Below, one piece after another: positions 26,555-37,964 of a stretch of DNA of 64,000 bases. A program made the position numbers and the translations under genes. The stretch lies in NCBI GenBank assembly GCA_016292785.1, contig JAEDFL010000006.1, forward strand, positions 6,987-70,986, written 5' to 3'. The DNA is from Clostridiaceae bacterium (GTDB taxonomy: Bacteria; Bacillota; Clostridia; Oscillospirales; Acutalibacteraceae). The notes below the pieces were generated by a model that was given only the letters and a program-made list of their open reading frames with translations, was not told the origin of the DNA and did not search any database. Position 1 is the stretch's first letter, and each line of letters starts with the position of its first letter.

Positions 26555-29500
26555 TTAGATAATAACGATATTACGGTTTACAAAGTCAATCTCAGCAAGA
26601 GATGCAGCAACCACAACAGCGTTTGAAACATCGGTCGGATCACAGTTACCATCGTCATTCAAATCGCCTGCAAGGCGCTTTGCCTCAATATCAAAATCTG
26701 AAAGAGAACTTGCGTAACCAAGAATATCCGTAATATCGAAACCGTCAGCACAGTTACCGTCACCGTTAACGTCACCTGTTACGGAAACGATGTATGTTTC
26801 AACTACTGCACCTGAGGAATCCTTAACAACGATTTCTGCACCTGTGGTGAACATACCCTTATCATTTTCAACAAGCTCAACCGTGCAGTTTGTAAGAGTG
26901 CTGAAGTACTCTTCAACAGTCTTTGCGCCGTTGCCGAGTACACCGACGAGGACGTTACCGTCTGCCGTTGCAACAGTCTGAACATCAGCGATAAGATCAT
27001 AAACCGGAGTCTCCGATGCAGCGCCTGCCGGTATAAGTCTCTTCTGATACTCAAGGAGCATCTCATAAGCTGTGTTGACCTTTGTCTGTCTGAGGTCGCT
27101 TGAAGCGTCGTTGTTGACAGTATTTGCAAAGCTCAGAGCTGTCTGATAAGCATTCCATGACTCTGTTGTGTAATCAGATGCTACATATCCTCTTGCGGCT
27201 GCATTTGCAAGCTCATAAGCAAGATGAGTCTTAACGGCATCCTTCTTGAGAAGACGCTCGCCGTAGAGTGAAAGACGGTGATTTCTGTAAGTAACGGTAA
27301 GTGAATCCGGCGGATAAACTTTACCCTCAGCATCAGGAATCTCAGCTCTTTCGATCATTCTGTTAGCATCTTTAAGCTCGTCACGGAAGTTGTAATATGT
27401 GTACGGCTCATAGTCGTCAACACCGAAGAAGCTGAAGTCAGGATCGGTGTAAGTCTTGCCCTCGTTTGAAGGAGCATAGCTGTTCATGATCTGCTTTGTT
27501 GCGTCAAGACCGCCTGCGATCTCGTTGGCGTCAAGAGTTTCAACAGCAGCAAGGAGAGCATTGTATGATGACTCATACAGCTTTGCCTTTGTTGTAAGGA
27601 AGTTACCGGAAACGAACGGAGAATAAACAGTGGAAACTGCTGTCTGCATTGCTGCAACCCACTCGTCCCAGCCTGTGCTGTAGTTAGAAGCCTGACGGTG
27701 TCTGCCGATTTCGGATTCAAGAAGCGAATCAAGGCCGAAGTTATCGTAGCAGAATACGTTTACAGTCTTCTTAACAGCTGTTGAACCGAAGTTTGCACCG
27801 ATCTGATAAACGTACTTACCGGGAGTACGGGTTGTAGCACCGTCAGCGCAGATAGCTGTCCATACTGCATCTCTTTCTTCCTCTGTGGTAAGAGCATCGT
27901 AAGTTTCGGTTGTTTCAAGTACATAAGACTTAGCAATACCGTTCTGGTCGCCTGTCTTAGCAAGGATATCAAACGCATCAGCCTTAACTGCGATATAATC
28001 GGCGCTGATGGGCTTGGTTGAAGTTGCAATAGGAGTACATCCTGTGAGAGCTGTAGCAGAAGCATTTTCAAAGGTGTACTGTGCCTTATAGAGATCTCTT
28101 ATGCTGCTTGCATAAATCTGAGCGGGACCTCCGGTGATGGAGTAGTTGCCGCTTTTGTAGCTGATCTCTGTATCCTTATCACTGTTTGCTGCAGCTGAAA
28201 TGTAGCTGTAAACATACTCAGTGATCGGAGCATCGGTAAGCGGTGAGCCGTCCTCTGTAAGAACATCGTAAGTGATGGTAACGATGAACGGAGCCGCACC
28301 TGAATATGTGCCTGTTGCGCTAACTGTGATGTTAGCCTCTTCACCGGCAGCGATCTGAGTCTTATCGGGTGTAAGAGCAAGCACGCTGCTGTTTGAAGTG
28401 ATGGACTTAATATCATATGTATAAAGCGCATCCTGATGGAAAGTACCGTTTGCATCGGTGTAACCGGTGTTGATACCTGTGGAGTTATTACGAAGCTTGA
28501 TTGTGAAGCTCGGTGAACCGGACTTATCATAAATGAAAGTTTCGCAGGTAACGGTCGGGAACTTGAACTCCTGAGCAGTTGTAAGATCAAGAACCGAGCA
28601 AACGATCGGAAGAGCACCCTTCATAAGGTTTTCTCTGTAGTTGTAAAGATCTGAGAAGATTGCATTAACTGTGTTAGCAAGAGCTGCGTTTGTGACAAGA
28701 GCGTCGATTGTTGTAGCAGAAGTACTGAGAGCACCCGGGAAGATGATGTTCACAATTCTTGTAACTACATCAAGGACAGCAGCCTTCGGAGTCTTGTTGA
28801 TGTCAGAAGCTGACGGGAAAGCAGAATTCTCGAACATATCAAGAACAGCTTTGAGATTAAGATTAACGATATTGTCAACCAAGCAATCAAATACAAATGT
28901 CTTTATGTCCTTGTTAGCAGCAGTCGGGAGCCAGTTAAGACCTAAAGCGCCGTCAATGATCTTGTTGAGCGTTGTCCAACCGGAATCGCTTGTGCTGAGT
29001 GAAAGACCGTTGAGAAGTCCGCCGTAATTTGTGATACCGTACTGTGCGGCAACCTTGAGCTGAGCATCAACCTCGTCCATTGTGGAAACATATGTAAGTC
29101 CCATATCAATAGCGGAGTTAACGCTGTAGATAGCATAGTTAACACCCATAATTACAAGAGTGTCAACATTCTTTGCATAGCCTGAGAAATCAAGCTCAGG
29201 AGCATCTGATGCAAGAAGCTGAGTAAGAGCATAGTAACCGAAGTCGATAAGTGTTGTTACGTCATCGGGAATATACATACCGGTGACAGAGCCGTTGATG
29301 ATTGCACGAAGAGCATAAACGAGAAGCTCCTCGTTTGACATAGCTTCAACAGTAGCCTTGTCGGCAACCTCAACGTAGGACGGGAAGAAGTCATCACCTG
29401 TGTTGATGAGAACAGCCTTTGCAAGTCCTACAAGGTTATCCATAAGCTTGGAGTTGTCACCGTTTACCCAAGTGTAAACACCGGGCTTGAGAAGTGTGTT

Positions 29501-30505
29501 TACATAAGAACCGAGAACGTTGTTTACCTGAGAGATAAACGAAGCACTTGTGAACGAATATGCAGGATATACATAGTCGATATCAAGATAGTTAGCATAA
29601 CCGTTGAGGTTATCTCTGTTATCTTCAATCTTGTTGCCGTTTTCGTCCTTTATGTAGTTGCCGTTTGCATCCATCTGGAATTCAACGCCGCAAAGCTTCT
29701 TAATCTCATTCTTGATGCTGCCGTTAAGAGCTTCAAGAAGGATTGAATTGAAGAGCTCTTTAAGAGCTGTATCAATGAAGTTGTAGGTTGTTCCGGAGCT
29801 GATGTTTGTCTTGCCCGCAAGAGACGGAACCTTTTCAAGAACAAGGTTGTCGATGAGGGTCTGAGCCATAGAGTCAACAGACTCTGTGACTTTGTCGGGA
29901 ACTACCGGCTTAATCTTGTTACCGTTCTCGTCCTTAGTTGTGTAAACTACTTCGTAAAGCATCTTCTTGAGAAGCTGGTTAACGTCAGTATACTCACTAA
30001 GGTCAACAACTGCGGGAAGAATTGAGCCGAGATCGATTGATCCGTCAACAAAGCTTACGAAAATGCCCTTGTTGTCATAGAGGAACTGGAGAACGGCATA
30101 AAGCACGTTGATATCTCCGCTCGATCTTCTGACAGACTGGAAAGCATTTGCATTAAGGTTGGCGAGATCACCGAGCATGCCTTTGAATGTTTCAAAGGTT
30201 CTGCCGGTTACAAAGTTGTAAACCGACTGCATCGTCATGTCAACTGATGTAAGATCAAGTTCACCGATACCGTAAAGGTCAGATTTTTCAAGCTTAATCT
30301 GTTCCTTTCCGAGCATACGGTCGAGCTCGTCAACTGCTGCCGATGCGTACTGATTTGTGGTCAGAACAGGCTTGTCGAGCTTATTGTACTGGCCTGCAAT
30401 AGCACTGCCCTTATAAGCGTCGTAAGCGCTTGCACCGATAACGAGCGTCGAAAGAACCATGATCATTGCAAGAATGACACTGAGGAATCTTTTTGCATTA
30501 CTCAT
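26555..30505 (-). CDS. Very large secreted dockerin-containing protein
   Basis: This 1316-residue protein starts with a signal peptide (RFLSVILAMIMVLSTLVIGASA). Residues 30-630 are mostly helical, with no recognised fold. Residues 640-790 look Ig-like (PDKTQIAAGEEANITVSATGTYSGAAPF). Residues 890-1165 hold FIVAR-like helices (YTTESWNAYQTALSFA). The C-terminus is a dockerin: GDVNGDGNCADGFDITDI and GDLNDDGNCDPTDVSN, both with calcium-loop aspartates. The ATG at 30505 follows GGAGGTG. No enzymatic domain was recognised, unusual for a dockerin protein this long. It is expressed from its own promoter behind a 280-base structured leader. Confidence 0.82.
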   Translation of the reverse strand: MSNAKRFLSVILAMIMVLSTLVIGASAYDAYKGSAIAGQYNKLDKPVLTTNQYASAAVDELDRMLGKEQIKLEKSDLYGIGELDLTSVDMTMQSVYNFVTGRTFETFKGMLGDLANLNANAFQSVRRSSGDINVLYAVLQFLYDNKGIFVSFVDGSIDLGSILPAVVDLSEYTDVNQLLKKMLYEVVYTTKDENGNKIKPVVPDKVTESVDSMAQTLIDNLVLEKVPSLAGKTNISSGTTYNFIDTALKELFNSILLEALNGSIKNEIKKLCGVEFQMDANGNYIKDENGNKIEDNRDNLNGYANYLDIDYVYPAYSFTSASFISQVNNVLGSYVNTLLKPGVYTWVNGDNSKLMDNLVGLAKAVLINTGDDFFPSYVEVADKATVEAMSNEELLVYALRAIINGSVTGMYIPDDVTTLIDFGYYALTQLLASDAPELDFSGYAKNVDTLVIMGVNYAIYSVNSAIDMGLTYVSTMDEVDAQLKVAAQYGITNYGGLLNGLSLSTSDSGWTTLNKIIDGALGLNWLPTAANKDIKTFVFDCLVDNIVNLNLKAVLDMFENSAFPSASDINKTPKAAVLDVVTRIVNIIFPGALSTSATTIDALVTNAALANTVNAIFSDLYNYRENLMKGALPIVCSVLDLTTAQEFKFPTVTCETFIYDKSGSPSFTIKLRNNSTGINTGYTDANGTFHQDALYTYDIKSITSNSSVLALTPDKTQIAAGEEANITVSATGTYSGAAPFIVTITYDVLTEDGSPLTDAPITEYVYSYISAAANSDKDTEISYKSGNYSITGGPAQIYASSIRDLYKAQYTFENASATALTGCTPIATSTKPISADYIAVKADAFDILAKTGDQNGIAKSYVLETTETYDALTTEEERDAVWTAICADGATTRTPGKYVYQIGANFGSTAVKKTVNVFCYDNFGLDSLLESEIGRHRQASNYSTGWDEWVAAMQTAVSTVYSPFVSGNFLTTKAKLYESSYNALLAAVETLDANEIAGGLDATKQIMNSYAPSNEGKTYTDPDFSFFGVDDYEPYTYYNFRDELKDANRMIERAEIPDAEGKVYPPDSLTVTYRNHRLSLYGERLLKKDAVKTHLAYELANAAARGYVASDYTTESWNAYQTALSFANTVNNDASSDLRQTKVNTAYEMLLEYQKRLIPAGAASETPVYDLIADVQTVATADGNVLVGVLGNGAKTVEEYFSTLTNCTVELVENDKGMFTTGAEIVVKDSSGAVVETYIVSVTGDVNGDGNCADGFDITDILGYASSLSDFDIEAKRLAGDLNDDGNCDPTDVSNAVVVAASLAEIDFVNRNIVII

Positions 30506-30784
30506 TTTGGATTGCACCTCCATAAAATTTATATGCCCAAAGCATACATAACGCACTTTTATTTATCCAACCTGTGCCGGTTGTCGCGACATCATTACGC
30601 TGATCGGTCTTCTGTCTTCCGAACCGCCGCCGCACCGCCGAAGCCTTCCCGAATCGACGGGCAGTTCAGCCCGAAAAAGATCTGACCGACAACGTCATTA
30701 CGACGCATTTGTGAACCAGGTGGGTCGTAATGAGGTTTCCTGCGTAAGGGCGCAGTACACCCAATGACACCACTTTTATGGTTA
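30506..30784 (-). promoter_or_regulatory. Long structured 5' leader or embedded non-coding RNA (unidentified)
   Basis: About 280 transcribed, non-coding bases separate the promoter from the dockerin gene. Visible helices are a 10-bp perfect stem (30695-30704 with 30724-30733), a CTGCG hairpin (30740-30755), a CGGGC hairpin (30658-30673), a long-range GTTGTCG/CGACAAC pair (30580-30586 with 30687-30693), and a CAACC/GGTTG hairpin (30568-30583). An alternative 8-bp helix (30592-30599 with 30726-30733) competes with the first. Its middle is GC-rich unlike other intergenic DNA here. It does not match T-box, TPP, c-di-GMP-I, glycine or cobalamin consensus by eye. Confidence 0.6.
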
Positions 30785-30789
30785 TTTTA

Positions 30790-30818
30790 AATATAACGCA
30801 TAAATAGTCAAAAGTCAA
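30790..30818 (-). promoter_or_regulatory. Promoter of the large dockerin gene
   Basis: On the minus strand TTGACT (30813-30818) and TATATT (30790-30795) are 17 bases apart; predicted start near 30783. Confidence 0.82.
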
Positions 30819-30906
30819 TATTTTTTTAGCTGTATTATTGATTTTGTACATTTTATACATAAGTAATATTGAATTTTTGTGTCATTCCATTTAAGAATTA
30901 TACCAT

Positions 30907-30957
30907 AAAAAATACGACGGCAAGGTATACATTTATAATAAGACATATACCCTGCCG
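30907..30957 (-). terminator. Terminator after guaB
   Basis: Arms beginning CGGCAGGGTATA and ending TATACCTTGCCG (30918-30957) are followed by TCGTATTTTTTA on the minus strand. Confidence 0.85.
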
Positions 30958-30971
30958 TTTCGACTTTTATT

Positions 30972-32450
<1,479 letters not shown>

Positions 32451-32538
32451 TTACTCTGTTACTTAAATATAAATTGATTTATTATATCGCAAACCCGAAA
32501 ATAAATCAACCCCTGTTTTAACATTTTAAAAAAATAAA

Positions 32539-32569
32539 AGGTCAAAAATCAGAAATTTCTGACTTTGAC
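32539..32569 (-). terminator. Terminator of the rimP-infB-nrnA operon
   Basis: GGTCAAAGTCAG / CTGATTTTTGACC stem with small loop, followed by TTTTATTTTTTT on the minus strand. Confidence 0.88.
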
Positions 32570-32603
32570 CTCTGAGCTTTCTGTAAGATGTTATTTATTT
32601 AAC

Positions 32604-33557
32604 TTACAGTTTTTCAATATATTTTTTAACGTTTTCCACCACGGTTTCGGTCGCCGCTTCGAGCGGTCCGTCAACCTGACAGCCTGCCGCCTGGGGATGT
32701 CCTCCTCCGCCCATTGCGGCGCAGATATCGGACACGTTTATCGGGCGGTTGCTTCGCATGGAAATTTTAAAGCTTCCATCCTTGCGCTCACGCAGGGTAA
32801 CTCCGACCAGCACGCCCTCGATCTGACGGGGCAGGGATGCGATAGCGTCAACCTCGCTCTCGTCCGAGCCGCTCACCCGGTACATTTCCTGAGTGACCGT
32901 TATAACGGCACACTTTCCGTCAAGGTACATTTTCATACCTGCAACGGCAAGCTTTTCAAGTGCGGCATAAGTCCTCGTCTTTGTCTCGAACATAACGGTG
33001 TTAATCGTTACATTATCCGCCTCGCACTCTATCATCTCCGCCGCCATTCGCATTGTACGGGGAGTGACGTTTGAGTAGCGGAAACAGCCTGTGTCCGTCG
33101 TCAGACCGGTGTAGATACAGTCTGCAATTTTTTTGTCCGGCTTAACACCGAGCAAGTGGATTATTTCAAGAATTATTTCGCATGCCGCCGCCGCACCTGC
33201 GTCAAGCAAGGTTCTTTCGGCAAACATACGGTTTGAGCCGTGATGGTCAATGCAAAGCTCGATCTTATCGGCGTAAAGCTCCTCAAAATCCTTGCCGAGA
33301 AGCTTGGTGTCCGCCACATCAACGGCAATAAGAGTTCCGTAAGCGCACTCGCCGTCACATGACTTTCCGAGATAATCGAATTTTTTCGGAATGATATCAC
33401 AGCACTTGACCTCCGCCCTTTTGCCGACCGCCTCAAGCGCATATTTCAGCGCAAAAGCCGAGCCGAGCGTGTCCCCATCGGGGTGGGCGTGGCTAAGTAT
33501 CAGAAAATTATCCCTCTCCCTTAAAAATTCAACCGCCGAATTAAGATCAATAACCAT
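32604..33557 (-). CDS. nrnA: DHH-family phosphoesterase, NrnA-like
   Basis: NrnA-type enzymes degrade nanoRNA and the phosphoadenosine pAp; some relatives cleave cyclic dinucleotides. The 317 residues show SHAHPDGDTLGSA (metal site, near residue 22), VDVADTKL, IDHHGSN (DHH) and the C-terminal DHHA1 motif GGGHPQAAGC. It is the last gene of the operon and its start overlaps the last base of rbfA. The order rbfA-nrnA after infB is conserved in Bacillota. Confidence 0.92.
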   Translation of the reverse strand: MVIDLNSAVEFLRERDNFLILSHAHPDGDTLGSAFALKYALEAVGKRAEVKCCDIIPKKFDYLGKSCDGECAYGTLIAVDVADTKLLGKDFEELYADKIELCIDHHGSNRMFAERTLLDAGAAAACEIILEIIHLLGVKPDKKIADCIYTGLTTDTGCFRYSNVTPRTMRMAAEMIECEADNVTINTVMFETKTRTYAALEKLAVAGMKMYLDGKCAVITVTQEMYRVSGSDESEVDAIASLPRQIEGVLVGVTLRERKDGSFKISMRSNRPINVSDICAAMGGGGHPQAAGCQVDGPLEAATETVVENVKKYIEKL

Positions 33558-33907
33558 TAGTCCTCAGTCCTCAAATCGTCCATCATTTTGACAATATTCA
33601 TACCGTGCTCAATAGAATCGTCAGCCACAAAATTCAGTTCGGGAGTTTTCCTCAGATGAAGTCTTTTGCCGACCTCCCTGCGGATATAACCCGTTGCGCT
33701 CTTGAGTCCCTTGACCGCTTCCTTTGCGGTTTCAAGCCCCTCCATTGCGCTGATATACACCTTAGCGTAGGAGGCGTCGGAGCTGACTTCGACCCTCACT
33801 ACGGTAAGCATTTTATCCATTACCCTCGGATCTTTAAGCTCACGGATCACCGCAATGATCTCACGCTTGATATCCTCGGATACTCTGTCTATTCTGTAAC
33901 CTGCCAT
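33557..33907 (-). CDS. rbfA: Ribosome-binding factor A
   Basis: RbfA binds the 30S subunit during late maturation of the 16S 5' region. The 116-residue KH-like protein has RVSEDIKREIIAVIRELKDPRV at the start and the LRKTPELNFVADDSIEHGMNI tail typical of the family. It follows infB by ten bases. Confidence 0.95.
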   Translation of the reverse strand: MAGYRIDRVSEDIKREIIAVIRELKDPRVMDKMLTVVRVEVSSDASYAKVYISAMEGLETAKEAVKGLKSATGYIRREVGKRLHLRKTPELNFVADDSIEHGMNIVKMMDDLRTED

Positions 33908-33917
33908 AAGCTACCTC

Positions 33918-36284
33918 TTAATCTCTGTATTCTTCGACAGTGTAGGCTTCAAAGATGTCGCCCTCCTTGATATCGGAGAACTTGGCAAGACCGATACCGC
34001 ACTCATAGTTGGAGGCAACCTCCTTGACGTCGTCCTTGAATCGGCGCAGAGAGCCTATCTCGTCATCAGCAATCACTATTCCGTCACGGACAACCCGAAC
34101 CTTGGAGTTTCTTGTGATCTTACCGTCAAGAACATAACAGCCTGCAATCTTGCCGACGGAGGAAATCGTGATAACGTTTCTGACCTCCGCTCTGCCCTGC
34201 TCGACCTCACGGAACTTAGGCGCAAGCATACCCTTGATCGCTGCCTGAATTTCCTCGATACAGTCGTATATAATTCTATACATTCTCATTTCAACGCCGT
34301 CACGCTCTGCAAGGTTGATTGCAACGGGATCGGGACGGACGTTAAAGCCGACAATTATCGCACCCGAAGCGTTTGCAAGCATAACATCGGACTCGCTCGG
34401 AGCGCCGACGCCGCTGTGAATAACACGAACTCTGACTTCCTCGTTGGAGAGCTTCTCGAGGCTCTGTTTAACAGCCTCGGCGGAGCCTTGAACGTCCGCC
34501 TTGACGATAACGTTAAGCTCCTTCATCTCGCCGTCCTTGAGCGAATCAAAGAGATTGTCAAGGGTGACCTTCTGAACGGACTTGAACTGCTCTTCCTTAG
34601 CCTCTGCCTTTCTCTGCTCAACAAGCTCACGGGCAAGTCTTTCGTCGCTTACTGCGTCAAAGATATCGCCCGAATTGGGAACTTCCGCAAGTCCCATGAT
34701 CTCAACGGGAACAGACGGACCTGCCGCTTTAATCTTTCTGCCCTTGTCGTCAACCATAACACGGACACGTCCTACAGCCTGACCTGCAACGATGATATCG
34801 CCCGAACGGAGCGTTCCCTTCTGAACGAGGAGAGTAGCGATCGGGCCTCTGCCCTTGTCAAGACGTGCTTCTATAACGATACCCTTTGCCGCTCTGTTCG
34901 GATTGGCTTTAAGCTCCTGCATTTCGGCAACAAGGAGTATGCTTTCAAGCAGCTTGTCAATACCCATATGCGTCTTTGCGGAAACAGGCACGCAGATGAC
35001 GTCGCCGCCCCACTCCTCGGGAACAAGGCTATGCTCGGTGAGCTGCTGCATAATTCTGTCGGGATTTGCTCCCGGTCTGTCCATCTTATTGATCGCAACG
35101 ATGACCTGAACATCAGCCGCCTTTGCGTGGTTGATAGCCTCGATTGTCTGCGGCATAATACCGTCGTCCGCCGCAACGACAAGAACGGCTATATCCGTTG
35201 CCTGTGCACCTCTTGCACGCATTGATGTGAATGCGGCGTGACCGGGCGTATCAAGGAATGTGATGTTCTGTCCGTTGAGGTCAACTCTGTATGCGCCGAT
35301 GTGCTGTGTAATTCCGCCTGCCTCGGTCGAGGTGACGGAGGTGTTTCTGATTGCGTCAAGAAGTGAAGTTTTTCCGTGGTCAACGTGTCCCATAACGCAT
35401 ACAACGGGATCACGGAGAATAAGATCCTTGTCGTCGTCCTCGCTGTCGTCGATAATTCTGTCCTCTATAGTTACAACGACCGCCTTTTCACACTTTGCGC
35501 CAAGCTCGGTTGCAACGATTTCGGCTGTATCATAGTCGATAACCTCGTTGACCGTTGCCATCTGACCGAGGGCAAAGAGCTTCTTGATAACCTCTGCCGC
35601 CGTCATATGAAGCAATGCGGCAAGGTCGCCGACCGTGATCTCGTCGGGTACCTGAATGTGAAGCTGAGGCTTCTTAGCTCTTTCTGCCGCAATTCTCTTG
35701 AGTCTTTCGGCTTCGGTCTCGTGACGTGAAGAACGCATACCCGGTCTGCGCTGAGGCTTCTGCTTGAACTTCTGCTTGTTGACCGTTCTATCGCTTCTTC
35801 TGTCCTGATTTACGGGTGCGATATTCTCATACTTCTCGTTGTATTTGTCGAGATCAACATCGTTCGCCCTTGTATCAACGGTACGGAATTCGCCCTTTGT
35901 GCGGCTCTGCGGTTTTGCGTTGGGATCCTTAGGCTTCTTCTTAGGCTGCTCGGCTGTCTTTGCAGGAGCTTTTTTCTCCGCCTGAGCAGGCTTTTTCTCT
36001 GCCTTTGTATCAGCATTATCCGGCTCTGCTTTTTCCGCCTTTTCTTCCGTTTCTTCCTTCTTTGTTTCTTTCTTCGGCTCATTCGCCGAGGCAAAATAAT
36101 CGTCAAAATTTTCAACGCTGTTTTCCTGTGTTACTATTTCAAAAATAACGTCAAGCTCTGCTTCTTCGAGAGCTGTCATGGATTTTTTCTGTCCGTCAAA
36201 ATGCTTGCTGACAATGTCAAGAATTTCCTTGCTGGGGACATTAAAATCCTTTGCCACTTCGTGGACACGGTATTTATTTATCAT
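33918..36284 (-). CDS. infB: Translation initiation factor IF-2
   Basis: IF-2 is the GTPase that brings initiator tRNA to the ribosome. The 788-residue product has an N-terminal domain ([20 protein letters not shown]), a lysine/glutamate-rich linker (residues 80-200), an IF2_N repeat, and the G domain with [15 protein letters not shown] (G1), DTPGHAAF (G3) and NKMD (G4), then domains II-IV. Its ATG overlaps the ylxQ stop by four bases. Confidence 0.97.
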   Translation of the reverse strand: MINKYRVHEVAKDFNVPSKEILDIVSKHFDGQKKSMTALEEAELDVIFEIVTQENSVENFDDYFASANEPKKETKKEETEEKAEKAEPDNADTKAEKKPAQAEKKAPAKTAEQPKKKPKDPNAKPQSRTKGEFRTVDTRANDVDLDKYNEKYENIAPVNQDRRSDRTVNKQKFKQKPQRRPGMRSSRHETEAERLKRIAAERAKKPQLHIQVPDEITVGDLAALLHMTAAEVIKKLFALGQMATVNEVIDYDTAEIVATELGAKCEKAVVVTIEDRIIDDSEDDDKDLILRDPVVCVMGHVDHGKTSLLDAIRNTSVTSTEAGGITQHIGAYRVDLNGQNITFLDTPGHAAFTSMRARGAQATDIAVLVVAADDGIMPQTIEAINHAKAADVQVIVAINKMDRPGANPDRIMQQLTEHSLVPEEWGGDVICVPVSAKTHMGIDKLLESILLVAEMQELKANPNRAAKGIVIEARLDKGRGPIATLLVQKGTLRSGDIIVAGQAVGRVRVMVDDKGRKIKAAGPSVPVEIMGLAEVPNSGDIFDAVSDERLARELVEQRKAEAKEEQFKSVQKVTLDNLFDSLKDGEMKELNVIVKADVQGSAEAVKQSLEKLSNEEVRVRVIHSGVGAPSESDVMLANASGAIIVGFNVRPDPVAINLAERDGVEMRMYRIIYDCIEEIQAAIKGMLAPKFREVEQGRAEVRNVITISSVGKIAGCYVLDGKITRNSKVRVVRDGIVIADDEIGSLRRFKDDVKEVASNYECGIGLAKFSDIKEGDIFEAYTVEEYRD

Positions 36285-36613
36285 ATACTGCGTTCCTCCC
36301 CGGATTGATTTTCGTTAAGCTTAGCGATCAATGACTTTGCAAAGCCTTCATCGTCAACGGTAAAAACCGCCGCCTTGAAGCTGAGTGCCTGCTTGATGTC
36401 AAGCATGGTATATTTCACGTCGTAAACCGTAATTTCTTTGGTCTTGGCAATTCCCGATATTTCATCGGAAAGTCTCTGAGATGCGTCGGAGCAGATTATG
36501 CAAAGCTTTGCTCTGCCGGTGTTAAGAGCCTCCTTACAGGCGTCGTGACCGAGGCTGAGTCTGCCTGCTCTCCTGCAAATTCCCAAAAGACTGAGTGCAG
36601 AATCATTCATCAT
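36281..36613 (-). CDS. ylxQ: L7Ae-family RNA-binding protein YlxQ
   Basis: This 110-residue protein of the L7Ae/L30e fold ([34 protein letters not shown]) binds RNA; its relatives bind kink-turns. It lies between the YlxR-like gene and infB, as is usual in Bacillota, and overlaps both neighbours. A start three bases further in (second ATG) is equally possible. Confidence 0.88.
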   Translation of the reverse strand: MMNDSALSLLGICRRAGRLSLGHDACKEALNTGRAKLCIICSDASQRLSDEISGIAKTKEITVYDVKYTMLDIKQALSFKAAVFTVDDEGFAKSLIAKLNENQSGEERSI

Positions 36614-36872
36614 TTTCCAGCTCCTCTGCCATTTTATCGTAAACCTCGTCAGGAATTTGGCACAGGAATGATTTTTCGATTCTTTTTGCTTTTCTCGCCT
36701 TTTTCAGACATTCGGCGTCACGGCAGATATATGCGCCCCTGCCGTTCTTTCTGCCCGTAAGGTCAAGGACGATCTCGTCCTCGGGCGTTTTAACGACACG
36801 GACAAGCTCTTTCTTCGGCTTCATCTCGCCGCAGCCCATACACTTACGCAAAGGAATTTTCTTCTGCTGCAT
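36603..36872 (-). CDS. rnpM: YlxR/RnpM family protein (DUF448)
   Basis: The 89-residue protein has the DUF448 hallmarks RKCMGCGEMKPKKEL and GRKNGRGAYICRDAECL. B. subtilis YlxR (RnpM) binds and modulates RNase P; that role is transferred by family. The ATG at 36872 has GGAGG seven bases upstream; the ATG six bases earlier is too close to that site. Confidence 0.9.
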   Translation of the reverse strand: MQQKKIPLRKCMGCGEMKPKKELVRVVKTPEDEIVLDLTGRKNGRGAYICRDAECLKKARKAKRIEKSFLCQIPDEVYDKMAEELENDE

Positions 36873-36890
36873 TCCCATACCTCCTTTATA

Positions 36891-37964
36891 TTAAAGCTCT
36901 ACGGACGGCTCCGTCTTTCCGCTTTCGGGCTTGATATCAATCTTCCAGCCTGTCAGCTTTGCGGCAAGTCTTGCGTTCTGTCCCTTGTTACCGATTGCAA
37001 GTGAAAGCTGAAGATCGGGTACGATAACACGGCAAGCCTTTTCCGCAGTTTCATCAACCGTAACGGAAATTACATCTGCCGGTGCAAGTGAAGCGGCAAT
37101 GAACTGAGCAGGATCGTCACTGTATTTTACAATATCTATCTTCTCGCCGTAGAGCATATCTACGATCTTGCCGACACGTGCGCCCCTCGGTCCGATGCAG
37201 GCACCGACTGCGTCAACGTTCTCATCTGCGCTGTAAACGGCGATCTTCGTCCTTGAGCCTGCCTCACGGGAAACCGCCTTGATTTCAACGGTACCGTCAT
37301 AAATTTCGGGAACCTCGGACTCAAACAGTCTTTTGACAAGTCCGGGATGTGTTCTTGAAATTGTAACTCTCGGACCTCTTCTGCCCTCTTTACCGTCGGC
37401 AACACCGGCGATATAGACCTTAATAAGCATACCGGGCAGGAGGGTTTCGTTCGGAATCTGCTCGCTTCTGAAGAGCGGCTCCTGAGCCTTGCCGATCTCA
37501 ACGATAGCGTCCTTTGTTTCGGGATCAACCCTTGAAACTCTGGCTGTAACGATCTCCTGATTGTGAGCCTGGAACTCCTCACGAAGTCTGCCGTGCTCAG
37601 CCTCACGGATACCCTGACGGATAACGTGCTTACCCTTGTCGGCGGCGATACGGCTTACCTCTTTGGTTTCAAGCTCGATTTCAATGATATCGCCGACCAT
37701 GGCTGTCGGCTTATACTTCTGAGCCTGCTCAACCGTCAGATCCTCATCGGGATCGACGATCTCGGACACAACGTTCTTCCTGACGAAAACACGCATCGTC
37801 TTTTTCTCAGGATCAAGCTCACAGAAAACGATGTCCTTATTGTTGTAATCACGCTTTACCGCAGTTACAAGCGCCTTTTGGATTCCCTCACAAAGAACGT
37901 CCATCGGGATGCCCTTTTCCTTTTCAAGCATTTCAAGCGCCATAAAAAGCTCTTTGTTTACCAT
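36891..37964 (-). CDS. nusA: Transcription termination/antitermination protein NusA
   Basis: NusA rides on RNA polymerase and affects pausing, termination and antitermination. The 357-residue Bacillota-length form has an N-terminal polymerase-binding domain, an S1 domain (GDIIEIELETKEVSRIAADKGK onward), and KH domains with DAVGACIGPRGARV and LAIGNKGQNARLAAKLTGW. It lacks the acidic C-terminal repeats of E. coli NusA. It overlaps rimP by seven bases. Confidence 0.97.
   Translation of the reverse strand: MVNKELFMALEMLEKEKGIPMDVLCEGIQKALVTAVKRDYNNKDIVFCELDPEKKTMRVFVRKNVVSEIVDPDEDLTVEQAQKYKPTAMVGDIIEIELETKEVSRIAADKGKHVIRQGIREAEHGRLREEFQAHNQEIVTARVSRVDPETKDAIVEIGKAQEPLFRSEQIPNETLLPGMLIKVYIAGVADGKEGRRGPRVTISRTHPGLVKRLFESEVPEIYDGTVEIKAVSREAGSRTKIAVYSADENVDAVGACIGPRGARVGKIVDMLYGEKIDIVKYSDDPAQFIAASLAPADVISVTVDETAEKACRVIVPDLQLSLAIGNKGQNARLAAKLTGWKIDIKPESGKTEPSVEL

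Noticed and set aside
30560..30785. c-di-GMP-I riboswitch, 6S RNA or SRP RNA in the leader before the dockerin gene
   Set aside because: A partial resemblance (ACGCAGGAAACC) to the c-di-GMP aptamer exists, but the GGGACGCAAAGCC half is missing. The closing stem of 6S RNA and the SRP GGAAGGAAGCAGC motif are not found.
32565..33074. 169-residue plus-strand ORF opposite nrnA
   Set aside because: Shadow of the NrnA frame; begins within that operon's terminator.
34416..35225. 269-residue plus-strand ORF opposite infB
   Set aside because: Antisense shadow of a conserved gene; composition is cysteine- and serine-rich without domains.
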